64,000 bases of DNA from Onthophagus taurus (taxonomy: Eukaryota > Arthropoda > Insecta > Coleoptera > Scarabaeidae), in NCBI RefSeq assembly GCF_036711975.1, contig NC_091971.1:7757501-7821500 (forward strand), read 5' to 3'. The notes beneath the pieces are model-generated. The model ran no database searches. It was not told where the DNA came from and saw nothing but the letters and a program-made list of their open reading frames with translations. The translations under genes and the position numbers were made by a program. Positions within the stretch are counted from its first letter, which is position 1. Each line of letters opens with the position of its first letter. Below, one piece after another: positions 51,560 through 61,584 of the stretch.

Positions 51560-52800
51560 ATATTGGGTAATGCTAGGATAGGTCAGTTTTGTTTTGAACC
51601 CCTAATTAAAGCGTGAAGGAATGTCGGTTTTTTTTGTACCCCAATTATAGTGTGAAGGAATGTTAGGATAGATCAGTTTTGTTTTGAAACATTAATTATA
51701 GCGTGAAGGAATGTCGGTTTTCTTTTGAACGCCAATTATAGCGTGAAGGAATGTCGGTTTTCTTTTGTACCCCAATTATAGCGTGAAGGAATGTCGGTTT
51801 TCTTTTGTACCCCAATTATAGCGTGAAGGAATCCCAATTAAAGCGTGAAGGAATGTTAGGATAGGTCAGGTTTGTTTTGAACCCCTAATTAAAGCGTGAA
51901 GGAATGTCGGTTTTCTTTTGTACCCCAATTAAAGCGTGAAGGAATGTTAGGATAGGTCAGTTTTGTTTTGAACCCCTAATTAAAGCGTGAAGGAATGTCG
52001 GCTTTCTTTTGTACCCCAATTATAGCGTGAAGGAATGTCGGTTTTCTTTTGTACCCCAATTATAGCGTGAAGGAATCCCAATTAAAGCGTGAAGGAATGT
52101 TAGGATAGGTCAGTTTTGTTTTGAAACCCTAATTAAAGCGTGAAGGAATGTCGGTTTTCTTTTGTACCCCAATTATAGCGTGAAAGTATTCCAATTAAAG
52201 CGTGAAGGAATGTTAGGATAGGTCAGTTTTGTTTTGAACCCCTAATTAAAGCGTGAAGGAATGTCGGTTTTCTTTTGTACCCCAATTATAGCGTGAAGGA
52301 ATGTCGATTTTCTTTTGTACCCCAATTAAAGCGTGAAAGTATTCCAATTAAAGCGTGAAGGAATGTTAGGATAGGTCAGTTTTGTTTTGAACCCCTAATT
52401 AAAGCGTGAAGGAATGTTGGTTTTCTTTTGTACCCCAATTATAGCGTGAAGGAATGTTAGGATAGGTCAGTTTTGTTTTGAACCCCTAATTAAAGCGTGA
52501 AGGAATGTCGGTTTTCTTTTGTGCCCCAATTATAGCGTGAAAGTATTCCAATTAAAGCGTGAAGGAATGTTAAGATAGGTCAGGTTTGTTTTGAACCCCT
52601 AATTAAAGCGTGGAGGAATGTCGGTTTTCTTTTGTACCCCAATTATAGCGTGAAAGAATCCCAATTAAAGCGTGAAGGAATGTTAGAAAGGTCAGTTTTG
52701 TTTTGAAACCCTAATTAAAGCGTGAAGAAATGTCGGTTTTCTTTTGAGCCCCAATTATAGCGTGAAGGAAGTGTGATAATGTTAGGATAGGTCAGTTTTG
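51560..52800 (+). repeat. Composite minisatellite, about 30 copies of a GCGTGAAGGAAT core
   Basis: Three unit types alternate. A: AATTAAAGCGTGAAGGAATG, then TTAGGATAGGTCAGTTTTG and TTTTGAACCCCT, about 51 bp. B: AATTATAGCGTGAAGGAATG, then TCGGTTTTCTTTTGTACCCC, about 40 bp. C: a short form with AATTATAGCGTGAAAGTATTCC-like sequence, about 22 bp. I count about 30 cores. A, B and C recur in partly regular order (a higher-order pattern). Units differ by only a few bases, so the array has been homogenised recently. It is non-coding. Related diverged sequence occurs at 1-165 and 40,443-40,545. Confidence 0.92.
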
Positions 52801-53208
52801 TTTTCGCCCGTTTCCCGGAAAAAATATTGCTTAAGGTTAGTTTTGTTCCATGTTTTCAGCATTAGCAGTTTTTCAAAAAAGGAGATCATAACATGCAAGC
52901 TGCTTGTTTTTTATCTCTTTTAGTTTCGGAGATAACTTATGCAGGCAACGAATTTGGGACACCTGTACATTCACAGAAAATCACAGTTCTTCAAGATGCA
53001 CTGTTAAGAAAACATTTTTGCAGCTATCGCGATAACTCGAACCCGGTAGTATTCTTGCCTCGCTGCGATGTAATCTGAACTAAATGAGCTGACACCATTC
53101 TTGCCATCAGCTCTCATAAAACAACTAGAAGTTGTAAAACTGTGAAGGCACATAAAGCAACATTGTGGTTACTGCAGATCAAATATCGGATCGATGGTAA
53201 CATAAATA

Positions 53209-53342
53209 CACTGTTGGAAATAATTCACGAGCACACCCTGTATAATCTGAACACGTGTGTCTAGCGCAATGAAATTTGGTATGGATTTATCTTCACGCGT
53301 TCAGATCATACAGGGTGTGCTCGTGAATTATTTCCAACAGTG
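53209..53342. mobile_element. 134-bp Tc1/mariner-type MITE with TA target duplication
   Basis: TA flanks an element beginning CACTGTTGGAAATAATTCAC and ending in its perfect inverse GTGAATTATTTCCAACAGTG. The inverted match continues through GAGCACACCCTGTAT and ATCTGAACACG, so about 45 bp per side pair, with a central loop of roughly 45 bp. It has no coding capacity. The near-perfect arms suggest a young copy. Confidence 0.9.
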
Positions 53343-53344
53343 TA

Positions 53345-54250
53345 TTACAAAATGACCTTCAATTATATCCTTACAAGGTTATGATTGCTGAAAAATAAAA
53401 TGTAGAGATTGATTAATACATAGAAATCGTTGTAATGTAATCCTTAGAGTTATAATTTAAAATTTGGAATTAAAAACTCTAAAATATCAATATTAACTTC
53501 TCCATATATTTGTAATAAGCCATGATCGTTGTATATACGTGAAATATTGGTTATTTTGATTCTATTGACATCTGAAAATGAAGAATCAGCTACTGTTTGC
53601 CAGTAATAAAAAAATTACATGTGCGTTTATTCTCAGTTTGAATTGAAATGAAATAAAATCAATAATATAATAAAATGGATTATCACCAGCAAAACCCAGC
53701 TGTTCTAGCCTCCAGTAGAAAAAAAATAAAGTGTTAGTTAAAATATACATGCCAAAAACAATCAAATTGAGTTATTTTGTACAAACTGTTTATTAATATT
53801 TTGACAATTTACATCAAAAAAGTAGATACTATGGATATGTACCAGACTAGAAAGGTACATATTTTACAATAGTTCTTTTTTTTTTTAATACTTGTTCTTG
53901 CAAATTGCAGCTACGTTCAAAATCGACCGATAATCTAAAAATTATAACAGTCGTTCCGCTGCAAATTTCTACAAGTGACTTTTAAATGTTTAATCAAGGA
54001 TTAAGTTGAAATGAAAAAAAAACATAATACAAAAAGACACACATCTAATTTTAAATTATAATAACAGTTTTTTTTAAACAGCAATATTTACAATAACTGG
54101 AAAAATAAAATTGTCTTTGTTATTTTATTTTTTTTTTAAAGAAATAAAATAAACTTGAAGAGTTGACTATCAATACTATTATTATAAGTTATGAACAATT
54201 TCTTAATAAATTTAAATTTTAGCTGGGGCACCATCGCGCGCATTACTGGC
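53345..54250. other. Gene-free AT-rich stretch
   Basis: No gene is supported. The part up to 54,256 probably contains the 3' UTR of the minus-strand exon that follows. Confidence 0.4.
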
Positions 54251-54256
54251 GGCGCT

Positions 54257-54460
54257 TTAACTGGTTGTCGGCTCGTTGACAGCGAGTTTAACGGATTTTG
54301 CGGGTTCGTTATGAACAGCAATATTATTTACAGGGTCAGCGGGCAACGGATTATTATTATTATTCGATCCGCTGCTATTTGAAACCTGTCCATTGCTGTC
54401 ATTACTGTTAGATTGTGACTCTAATGTTTTGTTTGCCTCGGCCAGGTTTTTGTTTAGATC
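54257..54460 (-). CDS. Putative terminal exon of an unrecognised protein
   Basis: On the minus strand a good acceptor, TTCTGTTTGCAG, is followed by DLNKNLAEANKTLESQSNSN, an asparagine/serine run, LPADPVNNIAVHNEPAKSVK and a stop at 54,257. The heptad-like start and the low-complexity middle look like the tail of a real protein. A donor with in-phase coding-like sequence (54,750-54,815) lies upstream: EAGTLSISPEA would join directly to DLNKNL. I do not recognise the family. The remaining exons were not found. Confidence 0.5.
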   Translation of the reverse strand, partial: DLNKNLAEANKTLESQSNSNDSNGQVSNSSGSNNNNNPLPADPVNNIAVHNEPAKSVKLAVNEPTTS

Positions 54461-54699
54461 CTGCAAACAGAACCAACTGATTTTAACAAAAATTCACTTG
54501 CAGAAGCCGGGTTTGATTCATTATTCTCTAGCTAGATATGGGATTTTATTCTCCTTTTTCTTATTATTCTTAACTGCTACTGTTTATTTCAATTACTGCA
54601 GCAAATTATTTCATTTAAAACAAAATATTCTCCAAACCAATCTTTTAAAGATGTGTCCAAAGCAAATTTAGACATACCAAAAAAATGTATGTCTAAAAA

Positions 54700-54845
54700 C
54701 GGATTAAGAAGCGATTTCCTTCAGCAGAGTACCTAGGTTGTGCTCTTACCGCCTCTGGTGAGATTGACAAGGTCCCAGCTTCCACCACATCAATCCAGAG
54801 CCCAACCACTCCTCCTCAAACGCTTCATCAACACTTAATGACTAT
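54700..54845. other. Coding-like segment with competing readings on both strands
   Basis: This block is clearly less AT-rich than its flanks. On the minus strand it offers GAGGCG|GTAAGA as a donor, preceded by 22 in-phase codons ending EAGTLSISPEA that fit the exon at 54,257-54,460. On the plus strand, after a TACCTAG that could be an acceptor, it reads CALTASGEIDKVPASTTSIQ and then SPTTPPQTLHQHLMTI and a stop. I cannot decide between them; the minus-strand reading is favoured because its donor and phase fit a neighbouring exon. Confidence 0.35.
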
Positions 54846-55121
54846 ATAGTTTAATTATAAGTTGAATTTAATGATTTAAAAAAGTTATATCTACAGTAAT
54901 TGAAGAAACAGACACAGTTATTAATGGATTATGATTTTTATATTTGAGTGGTATTAAGTTATCTGACAAACAAAAGTGTTGAGCAAAACTAATTGCGCCT
55001 TTTGTGTCTTAGTCACAAAAAAAAAATTAAATTGAAAAATAAATTTTGATTGAAATTAAAAAAGAAATCGGGAAGAATGAAGAAGATAAAAAAATAATGG
55101 CTTATAATCAATATTTAATAC

Positions 55122-55916
55122 CTATAATTGAACATCAGCTGTAAAATCAATAGGTGCTGTGATAACAGGCGCGTTGTTTATTCGAGGCTGTTGGATACGA
55201 ACCTCCTCTGGATGTTCTCCTACATACTCCAACTTTGCAGCATTATACATTCCATTGCAAACATCCCTTTGTTCCCTGAATAGCGTCCAATCTGCCATAG
55301 CTTGGCTATTCTTCGCTTTTTTTAATAATTCACTCTTTTTCTCAAACTCTTCTTTAATTTGTTGTGTTACCCAAGGTTTACTTAAATCCAAATCGTTGTT
55401 GCTGTGTCTTCTTCGCTTCATTATTCGATCTTTGGGACCTCGTCGCATTTTGTTAGGGGGCATCAAAGGTCTTGGTCCACCCGGACCCTGCCGAAAACCT
55501 CTTGGACCAGGACCTCCAGGTCCCATCATTGGTGGTGGCATCATAGGAGGTCTCATCATACCTGGGGGAGGGGGTCTCATTCCAGGAGGTGGTGGTCTCA
55601 TACCTCGCATTCCAAACGGAGGTCCTGGAGGCCCTCTCGGACCTGGACCACCCATTCCATGTGGTGGTCGCATTCGAAATGGAGGCGGACCTCGAGGACC
55701 CGGACCAGGACCCATTGGCGGTCTCATACCCGGCGGAGGCATTCGACCACCCGGAGGATGTGGAAACGGAGGTCGTCCCATCGGTTGGGCCATCAAGGAC
55801 GGTGGTTGTTGATTTCGCGGGTTCGAACGCCGATGGTGCATTTTTTTGCCTCTAAAACCGTTACCTTTCATACCTCTTTTATTTTGCGGATTATTAACTG
55901 CTGCGCCCATTTGCAT
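55122..55916 (-). CDS. Proline/glycine/arginine-rich protein of unknown function
   Basis: A single-exon frame of 264 residues starts with ATG at 55,916 and ends with TAG at 55,122. Residues 1-35 are basic (GMKGNGFRGKKMHHRRSNPR). Residues about 45-160 are nearly all Pro, Gly, Met and Arg, with repeats such as RPPPPGMRPPPPGMMRPPMM and GPGPRGPPPFRMRPP, typical of RNA-binding or condensate-forming proteins. Residues about 160-264 are a conserved-looking charged domain: KPWVTQQIKEEFEKKSELLK, then WTLFREQRDVCNGMYNAAKL and EYVGEHPEEVR. I do not recognise that domain. No intron is needed. The plus-strand frames over this gene are shadows of its codon bias. Its role in RNA processing is only an inference from composition. 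Confidence 0.8.
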   Translation of the reverse strand: MQMGAAVNNPQNKRGMKGNGFRGKKMHHRRSNPRNQQPPSLMAQPMGRPPFPHPPGGRMPPPGMRPPMGPGPGPRGPPPFRMRPPHGMGGPGPRGPPGPPFGMRGMRPPPPGMRPPPPGMMRPPMMPPPMMGPGGPGPRGFRQGPGGPRPLMPPNKMRRGPKDRIMKRRRHSNNDLDLSKPWVTQQIKEEFEKKSELLKKAKNSQAMADWTLFREQRDVCNGMYNAAKLEYVGEHPEEVRIQQPRINNAPVITAPIDFTADVQL

Positions 55917-55924
55917 TGAACTTC

Positions 55925-56380
55925 TCGGAGGTTACACTTTTATTAGAACCAACTAAATTTTAACTAGATATTTAACGGTGTACTTTTCATCGATTTACTT
56001 CTGAAAGCGTGTTCTGTATTTAATGAACATGCGCAAAAAGCTCATTTTTGTCAAATGACATTTAAGGTAACATTCAAAAGTTTGAATTTGGGTACGTTCT
56101 AAAACAAAATTTGTATTTTAAAAGAAAGTAACAAACCATTTAAAAATAATTGAATAGATTTTTAAGGTAATTTTTTTTAAAAATAATTATTTACTGTTTT
56201 AATTTCATTATGTATTAATATTTTATTTTAGTTTACTTAAAAACTCGTTAGTTACCTATATTAGTGGCATAACAAATTTATATCTTGTCACTTTGACTTT
56301 TTAAACATTTCTCGTTAGGCAAAAGATGGCGCTAATTAAAAGTTAATTTCTTATCCGAATTTTATTATGTATTTACTTTT
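55925..56380. other. Probable 5' flank of the proline-rich gene
   Basis: AT-rich, non-coding. It should contain the promoter of the minus-strand gene that starts at 55,916, but no TATA box or other clear element could be chosen. Confidence 0.4.
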
Positions 56381-56385
56381 TTGTA

Positions 56386-56580
56386 ACTAGAACTAATACT
56401 AGCACTAAAACTAACTAGAACTAGAAACATTTGGGTTTAGCCCGAATTATTTCTAGTCTCGGGTTATTTCTAGTTCTATGTCTGAAGCTATTTCTAGTTT
56501 TAGTTTAATAAAAATATGCAACAATCTAGCATTGAATTGCAATTAAAACTAGAACTAACACTCTACTTTGAATTAGAAAG
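56386..56580. repeat. CTAGAACTAACACT-type repeat with a hairpin
   Basis: The block has AACTAGAACTAATACTAGCA, then ACTAGAACTAGAAACATTTG, a hairpin TTTGGGTTTAGCCCGAA, then inverted pieces TTATTTCTAG and AGTTCTATG, and again AAAACTAGAACTAACACTC. So the repeat is present in both orientations around a small hairpin. The hairpin is followed within ten bases by CTAG. This is the most complete copy of the family in the window. Confidence 0.7.
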
Positions 56581-56599
56581 TTTTTTGCGTCTACAGATG

Positions 56600-58085
56600 C
56601 ACTGCTAAACAGGACATAATATAATTTATATCATTCATTAATAGGGCAGCAATCTAGCAAAATGACCCAAGTCGTTAAAGATATGATATAATCAAAAGCA
56701 ACCTATAATTATCCGTGAAAGTTGTGATTAATTAAAATTCAACCAAGAAAAAGTTTCTTTTACTCCACACAACTCTCACGAAATAACAACAAAGTACCTT
56801 TTCAAAGGACCTTCCATACAAAAAGACACAGTAGTTCACAAACTTTCTACGTGGAGTGTTTCGCACACAACTATTGCAAAAAGCGCGTGAGAAGTTAATC
56901 GATTGTAGGAATCTCAATTAAATTAAATTATAATATCAAATAACCCCAATTTTTTTCTTCCATTGTTGCTGTTTCACTTCTTGTCGGGTCGGAAGTGGAA
57001 GTTAAATAGAAACTTTATAGATCTCTTGAGATGTTTAATGTAGATAGAAACTGTGTGAATCTAAGATTTGCTTTACAAGAATAAATAATCAATTAAATAA
57101 CACCTAGATTATTCACCATGGTTTTTCGTTTCCGGAGTTTATTTTATATTATCTTTTTTTTGTGTCGTACGGAAGTTGATCTTTTTTTATGCGTTTCATG
57201 GACCAGAAATCCGTTTTTGTCCTAAAATAAACGCGGTGGAGTGTGACACGAAATTCGGTTTTAATTTTTTACTTTTTTTAGAACAAATTTTACGGTTACA
57301 AATGATTTTATAACTGCAAATAATTTGAACACAACACCGGGGGATTTTTTTGTAATTCTTTAGGAATGTACGTCCGTGATTCCATCAACATCTCTCTTAT
57401 TATACATACAGGAGGGAAATTGTGGATTGCCACTATCTCCACTCACTCATTCTTCCTCTCTTCGCTTGAATGTTGGAGAATTCTTAAGCGGATTCTGCAG
57501 TGTAAAACTGGTTCCAACGTCTTCGTAATTACTTCCTCCATTTGACATTCCACCACTCTCGCAATTTTGAAAAATTAATTAAATCGAATGGGTATAAATA
57601 ATTAGTTTGTTTAAAATGTTTTGTTGATTATTTTCGACGAGTTACGGTGGTTGATTTAACTTCCGTTTTGGAAGCAAAACCCCGTGCGAATGAAACCCTT
57701 CCTCTCGCAGTATATATTTATCGTTTTACGTTTCCTATTGGAAATCGTGAGACCTTAATGTCAACACTACCTGTTGTATAATCTGTTACGGAAGTGCAGG
57801 AAGTTGTTCCGCCTGGGTGTATAAAGTGCGAAAATGAAGCTTATTTTATTTTACTATTGAATAAAACGTAGTGATAAAATAGAATACAATGACATGATTC
57901 CATGCAATCTGGTTCTTAATTAAAACCTCTCTGTCACAACAATTAAATCATGTTTAGAATCTAGAAAGTAAGCAAAAATTGGAGAATTTTGAAATTTATT
58001 GAGAAAGTACGTTTACAGTTAATATTCTGGATGATACTCCTTATTCGATTTGGCATAGAGATGAACACACCTTGTATGCATGCTT
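56600..58085. other. Gene-free stretch
   Basis: No gene or known RNA was recognised. Several open frames are short and without motifs. Confidence 0.4.
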
Positions 58086-58109
58086 AAAGAAAATTGCTTC
58101 ATTCCCTAA

Positions 58110-58830
58110 TAAGGGCCAATCGGAGCTTCAAAGTTGTAGTGCCTCGGCATTGATGTTGATGTCGGAGCATTGCAGCTTCAAGGTTGTACTGCCTCGGTTG
58201 CAAACGACCTCGGCTCATTGAACAAAAACGTTTTTATTGAAGTGTATACAAAATTAGCTGCAAATCCCACCAAGTAATTAAAACTAGTAGTTTTTAAGAA
58301 ATATTTACAATTGGTCGGAGAATTGCAGCTTCAATTTGTACTGCCTCGGTCGCAAGCGACCTCGGTTCATTGAACAAAAACGTTTTTATTGAGGTTTACA
58401 CAAAATTTGCTGGGAATCCCACAAAGTAATTAAAACTAGTAGTTTTTAAGGAATATTTACAATTGGTCGGAGAATTGCAGCTTCAATTTGTACTGCCTCG
58501 GTCGCAAGCGACCTCGGTTCATTGAACAAAAACGTTTTTATTGAGGTTTACACAAAATTTGCTGGAAATCCCACAAAGTAATTAAAACTAGTAGTTTTTA
58601 ACGAATATTTACAATTGATCGGAGCATTGCAGCTTCAAGGTTGTACTGCCTCGGTCGCAAGCGACCTCGGTTCATTAAACAAAAACGTTTTTATTGAAGT
58701 GTATATAAAATTAGCTGAAAATCCCATCAAGTAATTAAAACTAGTAGTTTTTAAGGAATATTTAAAATTAGTCGGAACCTTGGAATGATTTTCAACTTCA
58801 AACCTCTAATGCCTCGGCCTCAAGCGACCT
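58110..58830 (+). repeat. 152-bp satellite array, about 4.5 units, with a hairpin core
   Basis: Unit starts (GGAGCATTGCAGCTTCAA) fall at 58,164, 58,317, 58,469 and 58,621, then a diverged GGAACC start at 58,774, so the period is 152-153 bp. Each unit has CCTCGGTCGCAAGCGACCTC, whose GGTCGC-AA-GCGACC can form a perfect hairpin, and later AAAACTAGTAGTTTT, a 15-bp palindrome. The two middle units are nearly identical; the outer ones are more diverged. Confidence 0.92.
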
Positions 58831-58839
58831 CGGCTTATT

Positions 58840-61535
58840 AAATAAATACATTTCCATTAGAATGTGCACAACATATTTCGGAAATGACACCAATTCGTAT
58901 CATTAATACAAATTGAAATACACAAAGAGAAATGCTAATATATTCATTCGATGCTACTGTTTGAAATAAAAAGTATGATTTGAATATCTTGTGACGTTCA
59001 AGTCTAAGGCGGGGCCTGAATAACAATATTTTACGAATGATGAATAGAATGATAAGAATAATAATGAAGTATACGTCTATTTATATTGATATACGTTAGT
59101 AATAAAAAGTATTTCGCATGCATATCATGCAGAAAACAATGACTAAAAAATGTGATATTATTCTAATTGTTGGGAAATCCTTTAATGCAAAAATATTACA
59201 TTGTGGTGATAGTGTTATAGTTAAAAATAGATTAAACATCAATTTTAACACATGTACATCATAAACTTCTATTATTATTAACGATGTTTCTTTTATCTCC
59301 TTGTCACGTTCCAATTTGTCTAACAACTAAAACTCGTCGATATATATTAGATAAAACGAACCGACTGCATAATTTACAGTAAATTGCTTGACTTGTTAAG
59401 ACAGCAACGTTGTGATAAGATACGTAAATATCATAATCTTCGACATAACGAACCTCTGTGTTTTTTTTTTATCGCATTGAAAATTCTTTGATCTCCTTTT
59501 ATACCATGTTTACTATAAGAATTATGAAATAGGACGTTTTAGTTAAGTCGACCCTTATACTACCATTATTTAATGTTTACATCACCTCCTTTTATAAATA
59601 GATTATTATAAATGAAATTACACATATATTGAGTATTGAAGGAATCATTTTATACCCTGCATTGTATAAAACTGTACTTCTCTGTTCATAGAAAGTACAG
59701 AATAGACAGGATATCCTCACATCCGTGCTGCAGGCGGTCTATTTAATACCTCGGTGTAGTTAAATTTTTATTTAATTTGTTTATAACTGCGGGCTAACTA
59801 TCTAAATAACTCAGTCATTCGTTTTAATTTGCCAAAATTCGATAAATAATCTTCAATTTGAAAGTGAAATTGTGCGAATTTATAGTTTGTCTCGATGAAA
59901 GCGCAACGATGATGGGAACGGCAGAGAGAGTAACTCGAGACGGTTCTTGAACTTCTCGATAACCGGAAGATGGATGAAATTGAATCGCGCAGCGTGCGAA
60001 CGTCGCAGGAATTTATCTTCTCCAAAAATTTAAAACCTACAACTATATAATATTACTACATTTTTCCCCCAATTTTAAGCAAACACTTAAAGTTAAGTGC
60101 CACCTTTTGCGACTTCCTGGCAAATTGAAATTCGTTTAAAGATTGTTATAAATAATTTAGGCTACGATCTAAACGGTTCTCGTAAAGTTAATGATGGTTG
60201 CGTTTGTTATTTTTAACCAAGTCTGTTGCAGAGAACAGCGTGTGTGGCAATTAGCGTCGCTGGTTATATGGGGGTTGGTTGTGTTTAGGGTAGGGCGTAA
60301 CGTGACACTTTTTATGTCAACATTGTTAATTTTGGTCTTCCACGAATCAAAGTTTATACACTAAGGTTTTTTTTTAGTTTTAATAATTACATTTTTGGTC
60401 AATTTTTGATTTATTAGATAAAATATTTTTGTTTTGTCCTAAAACAGGAAGTCCAGATGTGGGTTTTTCCCTCTTAAATCTATCGAGATGGCGGAAATAT
60501 GCAAAGGCGGAAGAGCTACCTGAGTAAAAAGTCACATAAAGTGCAGCTGTAACTTGTCGTGGAGATTCGCAAAATCGCCTAGTCTACGTATAACGGGCGG
60601 TTATATGTAGGTGACAGTGTAAAGCGATACTATCTGCGTTGGAATGATAATTGGTGTACATACAAGACGCCTTCCTGTTCGATACGAGACGCCGTTGAAT
60701 CTAGACGCTAATTGCAGTAAGATCTCGAAATTTTCTCAGGATTGCCAGATTAAATTATTTAAGAGAAAAATTTAATTTATAATAATCCGCGTTTCCCAAA
60801 GGAAATGATATAAAATTATTAAGTAAATTACTCAATTATTAACTTTTTCATTTCATAACATCTCTTCTGCACCAATTGAATTACCTACAGTCGCTATAGC
60901 ATCCGCTCGCCAAAAATAGATCTGAATGCTTTACTGCACCTAACAAGTCATTGTCATCGTTATTATTGTGACTGATTCATTGTGCTCATCTATCTCTCGA
61001 TGCACGCATCAGTTTATAAACAAAATTCCATTCTCTCTAACATAACAACTCCTTTTAACAATAGTAACGATAAGTCGTAGTTTAAGTTTCGGTTAGAGGG
61101 TTAAATTAGCTCAATCGTGCCGCTAGAGTGGGACGTATCCTAACAAATCCAATTAATGCAATTACGACATTATGTGAGAGCGAGCGACCTCGTAGTAGTA
61201 GTAGACAAACAGAGCGACCGACGGCCTTAATATTTTTCAACATCGCCCATTCCTCTCTCGTACAGGAAACAAAAATTTAAACTGCTCTGGAATCGTATGT
61301 GGTGGTTACGGTGAAGAGGATGTTGACAATTAACATTGCGCCCGGATGGCGCTCCGAAACGCACACGACATAGAAAATTTCCTCTATCTGTTGACATAAC
61401 TCTCTTTGTCACATCCTTACCGAGAATGATAATATTTGCGATGATTTCATTGTTCTAAGAGAATTGTCTTAGAACAATAAATTTTATATATAAGATAAAT
61501 TGAAAATAAATTGTTTGGCAAAGGTTGGTCAATCG
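58840..61535. other. Gene-free stretch
   Basis: AT-rich, non-coding. No gene, RNA or transposon was recognised. A short GTA run lies near 61,192-61,204. Confidence 0.4.
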
Positions 61536-61537
61536 AG

Positions 61538-61578
61538 GTAGCGTCTCGGCCGCAAGCGACCTGTGCTTCATTTTTTCA
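61538..61578 (+). repeat. Stray fragment of the 152-bp satellite
   Basis: GCGTCTCGGCCGCAAGCGAC followed by CTGTGCTTCATT matches the core of the 58.1-58.8 kb satellite. It is a single copy 2.7 kb away from the array. Confidence 0.6.
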
Positions 61579-61584
61579 ATTTAT

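Noticed and set aside
51560..52800. CRISPR array
   Set aside because: The units vary in length, have no unique spacers, and the genome is eukaryotic.
54700..54845. A small structured RNA gene
   Set aside because: I compared it from memory with spliceosomal RNAs, SRP RNA, RNase P/MRP and 7SK and saw no match; the splice-compatible coding reading is simpler.
55159..55919. Long plus-strand open frames opposite the proline-rich gene
   Set aside because: They are reverse-complement shadows of the Pro/Gly/Arg codons of the minus-strand gene and have no start context or splice sites of their own.
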